Source: Piromyces finnis (Eukaryota; Neocallimastigomycota; Neocallimastigomycetes; Neocallimastigales; Neocallimastigaceae). From it: a stretch of 64,000 nucleotides of DNA. The notes under the pieces are model-generated. The model ran no database searches. It saw nothing but the letters and a program-made list of their open reading frames with translations, and was not told the DNA's origin. Both the position numbers and the translations under genes were made by a program. Location: assembly GCA_002104945.1 (NCBI GenBank), contig MCFH01000074.1, positions 160,177 to 224,176 on the forward strand. Reading direction: 5' to 3'. This document shows, one piece after another, positions 55,885-64,000 of the stretch. Numbering within the stretch: position 1 is the stretch's first letter; each line of letters starts with the position of its first letter.

Positions 55885-57160
55885 TAACAGAGTTTGAGTA
55901 AGCTTGAAATATCGTTTCCGAGATTCTTCCAACAGCTGGTTTGTTAATATTATATTTCTTTAGAGCGGTACGTGTAATAATATTTACACTGGCACAAGTG
56001 TCCAGAAAAATATTACATGAAACTTCTTCAACTTTTCCTTTAACTTTAATTATTTTATTTTTACTTATTGCTGTCATTACGTTTGTAATGGTATTTTTAG
56101 GTTGAAGTTTTAACGCTTTTAGAAATTCCGTTCTAAATTTCGGGAACAAGTCCAATAGGTAAGCTAACTTTGTCATTACTTCGGTTGAAGCAACTTCCTT
56201 AATTAAATCTTGTATATAATATTTTTCAAAATCTTCCATTAGGTTAATATGTCTTTCTTTCAGTTTCTCAGGTAATTCTTTTTGTACTAATTTTATTGAA
56301 GTATTATCACTATTTTTAGTAGAATTATTACTAACATTTACTCTTTCACTCATCTCTTTAAATTTCACTTGTTTATTTTTTTTCTTAACATTATTTATAT
56401 TTTTATTTGCAATTATGGAAGGATCTAAAAATTTTAATTTCTCTGTTTTATTAATATTTTCATCTTGTTTATTTAGATTTTTCTTTTCCTTTGCTATTCT
56501 CCTATTGTTTTGTGATTGATCGTTATCCACAAGGTAAGTTTTATTGAGAGATTCAATATCTGATTCTTCGCTTTGATTATAGTCTTCTTCTAATACCATG
56601 TCTTCATCTTCTTTCTCTACAGGTATTATTTTATCACTTTTTAATTTTTTATTACTATCTATTTTATTACTTAATTCACTTTCATTAACACCATTTTTAT
56701 TATGATTACTATTATTGTCTTCAATACGGGGATTTATATTTATACTACCAACGTCTACATTGCTTTTGACCTTGCTATTATTTGTAATCTTGTTATTATT
56801 ACTTACATTTTCATAATTGTCTGTATTTGGAAAATGGAGATCTGGCAACTTAGCATTATAATTCATTGCATCGGTCTGTATGGGCCTTGGATTATCTTTC
56901 AATTTTGATTTTAGTTTATCATTATGGTATGGATTACTTCTATTATTGTTATCCTTTTCTCTACGAGTAGCGACAGCCACCATTTCAAGAGAATCATTAT
57001 TGAGATAACCAATTTCATTATTATAACCACTGTGTAATGTGCTTGTTTCTTGTATATATGTATTGTTGTAATTATTATTGAATAAATTATCCTCAACATT
57101 TGTATTATCATAAATATTATCGTGTTTTTTTATTATAATTATTTTGATCACCATTAACAA
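55885..57160 (-). pseudogene. element E protease ORF, cut by element J
   Basis: Begins after the A-run near 57125 that puts it out of frame with the -1 extension of Gag. A long Asn/Lys/Glu linker contains LDPSIIANKNI, shared with element N, and a Leu-rich helical segment (MTKLAYLLDLFPKFRTEFLK) parallel to N's QLLAVSPIIRRLCAK. The protease active site reads NIFLDTCASVNII near 55990: DTCA replaces the usual DTGA or DTGS. The domain is then interrupted by element J and resumes at 42490. Whether the Gly-to-Cys form is catalytic cannot be told; RT and integrase of the same element look intact. Confidence 0.82.
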
Positions 57161-57274
57161 TAGTCATCAAATTATTTTTATTATTGTTATTATTATTATA
57201 TTTCATATTGTTATTTATATTATTAGGGTGGATTATAGTGGTTTGATTAATGGAAGTTGTCCTTCTTCCATTTA

Positions 57275-58375
57275 TTAGTTTAAAGGCTTCTTTAATAATC
57301 CTTTCTCTTCCATTTCAGCTAACTGTTTATAACTATATGGACAATTTGGCGATTTGTGCCCTGCTTGGTTACATTTAAAACATGTAATATTTTTATTTTC
57401 TCTATAGATTCTATTATCCTGATGATAGGTGTTATGATTGTTGTTATGGTTTTGATTACTATTATTATTAATAATGCTAGGATAAGCATTATTTTCAATG
57501 TATGTATTCTGAGATTGGTTCCAATTTTTATAAGATGGTTTGTTTCTTGCCAGCATAACATTAGCTTGACCATACTTCATGTTATGATTAAAATTATTAT
57601 TTCTTCTTTCATTGTTTTTAGCGTTATAATTCATTCCTCTGTTATTATTGTTTCCAAAGTTATTTTGAGGATAATTATTAATTTGTGAATAGTCCATTAA
57701 GTTATTGTTTAAAGTATTTGGGTTTATATAATAAGGGGGAGTATTAAAATTTCCAAAGAACGGGTGACCTAAAAGAGGGTTATTGTACTGGTTATTAAAA
57801 GCTTGAGTAAGCATAACATTAGTTCCATTATTATTATTGCTAGAATTTGTTCCTGTAATTTCTCTTTCAGCTCCTTCGGCAATTTCAGCAACTTTATAAG
57901 CTTCATCTAAGGTAGAACATTGAGAGGTAATCACACTGGAACACGGATAGAATCTGGAATTAATTGCATTTGTATAATCTTTTACAGAGATTAATTTTTT
58001 GAAATCCTCACTAAGATGGTTGTACATCTTTTTATGTCTACAATTAAATTTTCTTATAGTTTCACCCATATTAATCTTTATAGTTTTAAGGTTAGAGCAT
58101 TTATCAGACTCTGTTATTTCTAACGAAGCTTCAATGGCTTTTTGAATTTCATGAAGACTTGGATAAATTTTCTTATTTCCTTCTTCTTTTACCAAGATAT
58201 CTAAATCTCCATGAATTTCTTCTTCTACAGCTTCTTTCACCCAATTAAAAAGTTTTCTTGCATCTGTGATGTCATGCAAGTCCATAATTCTAGAAAAGTC
58301 AGACACCCAACTGTCGACATCTTTTCCATAATCTTCGAGAAGAGGAAGTACCCTTTGTAGTTTTGTAGCATCCAT
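57275..58375 (-). CDS. element E Gag (366 aa)
   Basis: Starts at ATG 58375, about 300 bp inside the LTR. The N-terminal 190 residues form a helical capsid-like region (DSWVSDFSRIMDLHDI, RKLFNWVKEAVEEEI). An Asn-rich region of about 130 residues follows, then the knuckle CFKCNQAGHKSPNC near residue 335. The last codons are CCT TTA AAC TAA, a slippery heptamer at the stop. The frame is fully open. The Asn runs correspond to AAT/AAC repeats and probably vary between copies. Confidence 0.86.
   Translation of the reverse strand: MDATKLQRVLPLLEDYGKDVDSWVSDFSRIMDLHDITDARKLFNWVKEAVEEEIHGDLDILVKEEGNKKIYPSLHEIQKAIEASLEITESDKCSNLKTIKINMGETIRKFNCRHKKMYNHLSEDFKKLISVKDYTNAINSRFYPCSSVITSQCSTLDEAYKVAEIAEGAEREITGTNSSNNNNGTNVMLTQAFNNQYNNPLLGHPFFGNFNTPPYYINPNTLNNNLMDYSQINNYPQNNFGNNNNRGMNYNAKNNERRNNNFNHNMKYGQANVMLARNKPSYKNWNQSQNTYIENNAYPSIINNNSNQNHNNNHNTYHQDNRIYRENKNITCFKCNQAGHKSPNCPYSYKQLAEMEEKGLLKKPLN
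57278..57284 (-). promoter_or_regulatory. -1 frameshift heptamer TTTAAAC at the gag stop of element E
   Basis: T TTA AAC in the gag frame, directly followed by the TAA at 57277-57275. The -1 frame is open for about 55 codons, then needs one base removed in an A7 run (57125-57131) to enter the protease ORF, which looks like a mutation. Same arrangement as in element N. Confidence 0.7.
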
Positions 58376-58661
58376 TATATTATTATTTAATTATTTACTT
58401 AAAATTATAAAATGTTTTAATTATGAGATTTGTTTTATAAAAAAAATGAATAAACTTAAATATAATAATTTATTTATTATTAAAAAAAATTTTTTTATAT
58501 ATATAATTATAAAAATATCTTAGTAATAAGAACTATCTTAATAAAAAAAAACGAATAAAACTAATATTAAAGTAATAATTTCTTTTATATAATAAAAATA
58601 ATAGTTAAAATTATTAATAATTATTCTTCTTTATTATTTTCATATTACTTTATCTTGCTTC

Positions 58662-58678
58662 GCCCGGATTCTCCACCA
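58662..58678 (-). promoter_or_regulatory. element E primer-binding site (tRNA type)
   Basis: On the minus strand TGGTGGAGAATCCGGGC starts 6 nt inside the 5' LTR. It is complementary to a tRNA 3' end of the form GCCCGGATTCTCCACCA. Its first ten bases equal those of element N. Confidence 0.75.
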
Positions 58679-58684
58679 AAATTA

Positions 58685-59303
58685 TGATACAATATTTTTA
58701 TAAAGTAACATAAAATAATATTTATTTGTTTTTAGGACTAAGCAAGTGGGAATAGTATAAAGTAATATATTCTAACAAAGAAAATTAACTAAGAATAATT
58801 TATTGTAAAATTATAATAACACTAAAACTAGAATAATAATATTTGTTTTTTTTTTATAATATATTTTTTTTTTTCTTTATTTATTAATAAATATTTTAAG
58901 AGGTTTATAAGTAAAATTAAGAATAAGAATAAAATACTAAGATTTAATATCTTTAATAAAAATATAGAATTATTCAACTAAATAATAATTCTCTTCCAAA
59001 AAAAATAATAATATAATAAAATAAAATAATCCTAAAAGTTTTACTTATTCTTTTTTTTTTATAACTTATTTTTATCTTTCCTAATTAACGTCTTTTTCTT
59101 TATAATATTTTTTTTTCTTTTTTTTCTTTATCTATTTCTATCAACTCCGCTATAATACTATTATTAATTATATTACATTGAATAAATTCTTGTACATATT
59201 TAATTACATTACTTAAATGTAAGAATTAAATTATTATTATAATTTAACCTATTTTCACCTATAATTTATTATTATTTCTTATTTTTATAGTAACAACGTA
59301 TCA
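58685..59303 (-). repeat. element E 5' LTR
   Basis: 619 bp; partner of 38107-38722. Confidence 0.94.
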
Positions 59304-59307
59304 ATAT

Positions 59308-60161
59308 TGCTACGGTTCAAATAAGATATCACAAAACACTTGAATAGTTATAAAAATAAAAATTTATTTAATTTTAATTTTTATTCATTTAATTTTTGAT
59401 TTTTCAATTTTTAAAATTTTTCTCAAAAATCCTCGTACTTTTTCCAACTATCCATTATTTGAAATTTAATGGTTTTGGATAGCTAAGGATTTAAATTGAT
59501 TTCATTCATAATATATGGATCATTCACTGTAACATATATTAATTAAATCCTTAATATATATTATGAATAATCTCTTAATATTTGAATAGAAAAATTTTTA
59601 ATTTATAATTAATAAAATTTTAATTTATGATATGTGTAACATTTTTGCATATCATATATTATATATTTAATTATGACATATAATAAAATTATATTATTCA
59701 ATTAATTATGCCCTTTTTTAGACATAAATAATAATTTTTCTGTCGAGGTATCTTCTGTTTTGTGTGTAACAGTTGCCTCTTTTAGTAAAAATTATAATTA
59801 AATTCTATGTCATAATTTCAAATTATAAAATATTATACAATAAAGTTAATTAATAAAATAAACCTTAAATAATAATAAAATGCCTATAACTATTTTAATA
59901 ATAAAATTTTGTAAAATTTATAAGTATAAAATATTATAAGTAATTATACTAATACTAATAATAAAGGTCTTAAATAACTATATACAAATAATATAACTAT
60001 ATAATAAAAATATTAATAATTACTAGAAAAATGTATAAAAATTATATATTATAATTTTTATATTTTAAAAATAGAGTTAAACACTAGTAAGGAATATAAA
60101 TAGTTGAAGGTTAATTCCTAAAATTCTAGCTAATTCAACTATTTATGTTCATTCCTTAACA
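59308..60161. repeat. solo LTR S2 (same family as S1)
   Basis: 854 bp from TGCTACGGTTC to TTCCTTAACA, flanked by ATAT at 59304-59307 and 60162-60165. It is uninterrupted and so shows the structure of S1 before element A landed in it. Several substitutions and indels separate the two copies. Confidence 0.82.
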
Positions 60162-60164
60162 ATA

Positions 60165-60212
60165 TTGTAGTAATTTCTTATTATTGTTTACAGAAATTAC
60201 TATCTACAATAA
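60165..60212. repeat. imperfect inverted repeat (hairpin)
   Basis: TTGTAGTAATTTCT pairs with AGAAATTA(CTAT)CTACAA downstream across a 12-13 nt loop, with a 4-nt bulge. It lies at the right edge of the LTR stack. It could be a small foldback element or an old LTR terminus; no function is evident. Confidence 0.6.
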
Positions 60213-60279
60213 TATTAACGAACAATATTGTAGTATTATTATGCGGAAATAAGAAGTATTGAACAAATTAGAATAGAAA

Positions 60280-60720
60280 ATAGAAAGTAAAAATAAAACT
60301 TATCGAGTTTATTATAAAGATTTATAATAAACAACCAAACACAAAGAGTCAAATGGGTCGTAAGTTTTTTTATTTAAATTACTGATTTATTAGAAGGATA
60401 TTTTATTTAATTAAAAAGAAAAATGTATTTATGTTATTTATTATAACGTATTCCTTTATAATAATAACTCTTGAATTTCTAAGGAATTTCAAGAGTGTTT
60501 TATTTATAATTTTATTAAAAAATAAGGTTAAATAAACGGGTTCTAATCTTAACAAATAAAATGTTTAGGAAAAGACTAGAAGAAAAACCTAAACATGATT
60601 TTCGATCAATATTCTAGTCATATTGATCTTCGTGTAATTTTAAGTAAAACCGAATGCTTCTTTAAAGCGAAATCGGGAAAACCTTAAAATTCCGATTCCT
60701 ATTTTATCCGTGCTTAATAC
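60280..60720. repeat. diverged interspersed repeat, second copy of 13090-13480
   Basis: Shares ordered blocks (CTTATCGAGTTTATTATAA, GGTTCTAATCTTAA, AAGACTAGAAGAAAAACCTA, TTAAGTAAAACCGAATG) with the left copy. No ORF. The two copies lie just outside the LTR stack at either end. Confidence 0.55.
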
Positions 60721-61120
60721 AATACATAAAATATAATTAATACATAATTTAAAACAATAAGTGTAATGAATATAGTTAGTCAAAATTAAATGTATAAGAT
60801 AAATAATAAGTAAGTAAATTATTTATATTAATTAAATGTACATAAAAATTAATAATTAAATAAATTTATAAAGTTAATTAAATATATAAGAATATAGCAA
60901 GTAAATAAATTTTATATTTTATATAAGTGTATAAAAAATTAATATTTTAAGTAAATCATAAGTATTAACTAAATGAATGAAATATTAAATAATTTAATAA
61001 ATTATTAGTAATAGTTGAATGTATAGAAAATAATAATTTAAATAAATTTGTATTAAATAATAAGAAATAATAATTATTCAATTATGAATAATTAATATTT
61101 CTTACAAATATATTTAAGTA

Positions 61121-61212
61121 GCTCGTGTAGCCTAGAGGTTTAAGGCGTCGTGCTTATAAGGGTGATCCTCTTATGCAACGCGAAGATCGCGGGTTCGACC
61201 CCCGCCATGAGC
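61121..61212 (+). tRNA. tRNA-Ile(UAU) with a 19-nt intron
   Basis: The acceptor stem GCTCGTG pairs with CATGAGC (one G-U). The D arm is GCCT/AGGC, the anticodon stem TCGTG/CGCGA, the variable loop AGATC, and the T arm GCGGG-TTCGACC-CCCGC. The anticodon TAT is at 61155-61157, preceded by T and followed by A. The intron at 61159-61177 lies one base after the anticodon, the canonical nuclear position, and its CTTAT can pair with ATAAG of the anticodon loop. No CCA is encoded. A T5 stretch follows about 8 bp downstream as a Pol III terminator. tRNA-Ile(UAU) genes carry introns in many fungi. Confidence 0.9.
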
Positions 61213-61598
61213 AATTATATTTTTATATTTAAAAATATAAATAATTTATATGAATATTTAAATTTTTATTAAATAGATACAAAAGAAAAGAAAGAAAAGG
61301 TCAATTTATTATAAAAATTAAAGCAAAAAATTAAAGTTAATAATTATTTTAAATATCCATTTTATACAGAAATATAAAAAGTTTTTAAGTTATTTATAAT
61401 TTTTCTTCAAGTTTTGAATTAGTCGTTTTTAGTAATTTTTATTCAATTATTTATTATTTTAAAAGTTAAAGGGATTCAAAAAAAAAAATTTAAATATGGC
61501 ACTAGAATTAATAATTTGATTTACAATATTATATTTTGAATTTATTTATTAATTTTTATTTATTATTATAATTTCAATACATTAATAATTTAAATAAG
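61213..61598. other. AT-rich spacer, no gene seen
   Basis: Between the tRNA terminator and element M. Only A/T-rich simple sequence was seen. Confidence 0.5.
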
Positions 61599-62006
61599 TG
61601 TAAGGAACTAGTGTTCAATAAATAAAAACACAAATATATAAAAAGGAAAAAAATAAAAGCAAATAAAATTTTTATTATTGAACACTTAACAAAATTATAA
61701 CAGGTTAGTGTTTAATAATTTTATTTTATTATAAAAATTTTTGTTAATAAAAACTCTAATTAAAAAATATTTTTTTAAAGAAATTTCACTCGTATTTATA
61801 TAAAAATTTTAAAATTAAATTTATAAAAATTTTACAACTTAATTTTTAAGACCAATCAGAAATTATTTTTTTTGGTAAAACTTTGTTATAAAAATATTTT
61901 AATAATTAATAAAAGAGATTAATGAGGTTTCGAACTCGAGTAGTCCAAACCAAGGTCTTAGCTACTAACCACTAAGACAGGTTACTAATTTCTATGATTC
62001 GTTACA
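61599..62006 (-). repeat. element M 3' LTR
   Basis: About 408 bp with TGTAA/TTACA ends; a diverged relative of the 439-bp LTR of element J. Confidence 0.8.
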
Positions 62007-62221
62007 TGGTCCTCCTCTAGGATTCGGATACCAGACGAATCAACTAAATTTAGTTGTTATTTTATTATAAAAAGAAATAATTAAAACAAGTGAATACATT
62101 TTGATAAAATTTTTTTTTTAATTACATGAATATTAAATTATAAATATATTTTTTCATTTTCGATTTTCTATTCTTTTTTTCTCTTGTCAATTACTAGATT
62201 TTTTTTAAATAATAACTATTA

Positions 62222-64000
62222 CTAATGTGAATTATTAAAATTTTTAATTAGTTCATCACAGTTTAAATTGCTTTCAGGTTCCCAAGATGCTTCTGAAAGC
62301 GGATAACCTTTCCATTTTATAAGATATTGAATCTTCCCATAATGCTTTCTTTTATCAAGTATTTCTTCTACTTCGTATTCTTCTTCCTCATTTATTATAA
62401 TAGGTGGAGGTGGATCTTTGATATTTCCAAAACTATCTTCATAGTATGGTTCTAGGTTCGAAACATGAACAATTGGGTAAATCTTCAGTGATTTTGGTAA
62501 TTCTAATTTATAAGTGAGATTAGAGATTTTACTGATTATCCTGAACGGGCCAAGTTTCCTAGGATTAAATTTTTTATTTCCTTTATGAATTATCAAGGAG
62601 CTATCCAACCATACTTTGTCACCTGTCTTGAATGCCGGAGGTTCTTGTCTATACTTGTCGGCATATTTCTTTTGAACTTGGATGGCCTTCTTTAGGTTTT
62701 CTTTAAGTTTCTCCATTTGGTCTTCAAAGTCTCTTGTAAATTCTTCAGCTCTTGGAACATTCGTTTGGTCAGGAATTATCGGAGAGTATTTTGGGTGATA
62801 ACCATAATTTAGGAAGAATGGTGAGAATTTTGTTGAATCTTGAACAGCATTATTGTAGCTGAATTCTACCAATGGAAGGAGATTGATCCAGTTTGTTCCT
62901 TTATAATTAGAAAAGCATCTTAAATATTGTTCAACAACGGGGTTTACCCTCTCCGTTTGGCCATTGGATTGATGATGATATGGTGAAGAATATTTAACAT
63001 TGACGTCCAAAGCTCGGCAAATAGATTTCCAAAATCTCGAAGTGAATTGCGCGCCTCTATCGGAAATAATTTCAGAGGGGAAACCGTGAATTCTGAAAAT
63101 ATAATTCAAAAAAGCAAAAGCAGTATCAGAAGCAGATAGAATACCTTTAAAGGGAATGAGGTATCACATTTTTGTAAGGCGGTCAACTACAACAAGAATA
63201 GTATTAAATCCATCAGAAGGAGGCAGTAATGAAATCCATGGAAATAGAAGCTCAAGGATGGTCACTAATCTCAAGGGCTTGAAGTAAGCCATATGGTTTG
63301 TGACGAGAAGGCTTTGAGCGGCAACAAATCTCGCAAGATCGGATATAATTCTTAACATCAATAGAAATGGATGACTACCAAAAGTCACGAGAGATCAAAG
63401 AAATAGTTTTGCGGATACCAAAATGACCGGCAGAAGGGGAATCATGACAGAGCTTCAAAACGGAGGGAAGGCATTTTAAAGGAACATAGATTCTATTATC
63501 AAAAAGAAGAAAACTATTACTAAGAGAGAATTTGTTACTTTGTGGATGTGGAGCTGGGAGATTCTTATTTTCAAGAAAATTGCAAATGTCAATGTAAAAA
63601 GAGTCGTTCACATATTCAGATAATATTTCATCATTAAGAGAAGAAATGGGACAAATCAAAGCGAAGAAATTCTCAGGTCGTAAAACCGAAAATGGAGCAT
63701 CAGAAGGAAGAGAGGAATCCATATAATCAGGTCTTCTTGAAAGCGCATCAGGTTTACCATTAGATGAACCAGAGCGGTAGAGAATTTTAAAGTTAAAAGA
63801 GCCAAACGAAAAAGACGTTGTGACATTTTTCCGGTTTCTTTTGATATAATAAGTTTTGATGATCTGAATAAATAGTAAACGAAGATAAAGCACCTTTGAG
63901 AAAATGTCGCCAAGTTTCAAGAGCATTAGCAATAGCTAAAAGTTCTTTATCGTATATAGGATAGTTTCTTTCAGCGGAAGTAAGAGATCTTGAATAGAAA
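62222..64000 (-). pseudogene. element M Pol C-terminal part: RNase H, integrase, chromodomain, broken
   Basis: Reading on the minus strand from the window edge: RNase H fragments in more than one frame ([12 protein letters not shown] near 63960-63925, then [12 protein letters not shown] near 63750), the integrase zinc finger ([14 protein letters not shown]...CEICCRSK across a frame change near 63380), the core start (FNTILVVVDRLTKM), and a TGA at about 63166. The rest of the core is open (SDRGAQFTSRFW, GQTERVNPVVEQY), ending in a chromodomain ([13 protein letters not shown]...YLIKWKGYP) at 62222-62390. At least one frameshift in RNase H, one near 63380 and one stop disable it. Its closest relative in the window is element J. 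Confidence 0.86.

Larger units (their letters stand above)
38107..59303 (-). mobile_element. element E: Ty3/gypsy retrotransposon without chromodomain, protease split by element J
   Basis: LTRs are 38107-38722 (3', 616 bp) and 58685-59303 (5', 619 bp), TGATACAATATTT...ACGTATCA, differing by small indels. ATAT flanks it at 38103-38106 and 59304-59307. On the minus strand: tRNA-type primer site, gag with CCHC, slippery heptamer at the gag stop, protease ORF, RT, RNase H and an integrase ending in a GPF module with no chromodomain. It is broken by element J and by an A-run length change near 57125-57131. It is the likely type of enzyme donor for element N. Confidence 0.94.
61599..64000 (-). mobile_element. 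element M: chromodomain retrotransposon, truncated by the window edge
   Basis: The 3' LTR is at 61599-62006 (TGTAAGGAAC...TTCGTTACA, plus strand). On the minus strand its beginning matches element J's LTR, including the tRNA-like block, TATAAATACGAGTGAA and a GAGTTTTTATT block in the place of J's self-primer. The purine tract GAGGAGGACCA and the TCTGGTATCCGAATCC motif are also shared with J. The putative left TSD base set is ATAAG; the other end is outside the window. The coding part is broken. Confidence 0.88.

Noticed and set aside
57140-57200. Second programmed frameshift between Gag and protease in element E
   Set aside because: The needed shift falls in a seven-base A run, which is more simply a length mutation or a sequencing error.
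14339-60161. S1 and S2 as the two LTRs of one 46-kb element
   Set aside because: Each has its own matching 4-bp flank (AATA around S1, ATAT around S2) and nothing between them reads as their internal region; two solo LTRs explain the data better.
61121-61212. Class II tRNA (Leu or Ser) with a long variable arm
   Set aside because: The extra 19 nt fit an intron after position 37, leaving a five-base-pair anticodon stem and a five-base variable loop; no variable stem forms otherwise.
1-64000. Bacterial or organellar origin
   Set aside because: Spliceosomal introns, chromodomain retrotransposons and an intron-bearing tRNA without encoded CCA indicate a nuclear eukaryotic sequence.

Overview
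This window is a gene-poor, extremely AT-rich eukaryotic nuclear segment. Long A and T homopolymers and ATT/AT microsatellites fill the non-coding parts. The host genes that can be recognised are a three-exon Lrp1/Rrp47 (C1D family) gene at the left edge (882-1737, minus), what may be the last exon of another gene (23-97, plus), and an intron-containing tRNA-Ile(UAU) at 61121-61212. The spliceosomal introns, the tRNA intron next to the anticodon, the absence of an encoded CCA, and Tf1-like chromodomain retrotransposons fit an AT-rich fungus. An early-diverging lineage such as the anaerobic gut fungi is my guess, not something the sequence proves.

Nearly everything else is LTR retrotransposon. 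From 2.8 to 14.3 kb there is a graveyard: a Ty1/copia relic, a Ty3/gypsy relic that has lost its RT and integrase cores, and several solo LTRs with target-site duplications (TSDs). From 14.3 to 60.2 kb the elements are stacked and can be resolved exactly by LTR ends and TSDs. Nest 1: solo LTR S1 (14339-33576, TSD AATA) holds element A (15153-33526, TSD TTAAA). A holds element B in its 3' LTR (21452-33130, TSD ATATC). B holds element C in its pol gene (24353-29798, TSD ATTTG), and C carries a tRNA-derived, SINE-like sequence in its 3' UTR. Next come element N (33582-38102), which encodes only Gag and protease, and Nest 2: element E (38107-59303, TSD ATAT) holds element J in its protease gene (42496-55879, TSD ATCCA), and J holds element I in its 5' LTR (42508-49363, TSD AATAC). 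Solo LTR S2 (59308-60161) closes the stack. A further chromodomain element, M, begins at 61599 and runs off the window.

Two biochemical lineages are visible. Lineage 1 (A, B, C, J, I, M) consists of chromodomain elements with 5-bp TSDs. In A, B, J and I the base positions just inside the 5' LTR are complementary (11-12 nt, 9 nt in C) to a site inside the LTR 35-42 bp downstream of a TATA-like box. That is the layout of Tf1-type self-primed reverse transcription. Lineage 2 (E, N and the relic at 6.9-10.6 kb) lacks a chromodomain. E and N have 4-bp ATAT TSDs and tRNA-type primer sites that begin TGGTGGAGAA. Both carry a slippery heptamer TTTAAAY directly against the gag stop codon, with pro in the -1 frame. 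N has no RT, RNase H or integrase but has equal-length, apparently identical LTRs, so it looks like a recently mobilised non-autonomous partner of E-like elements.
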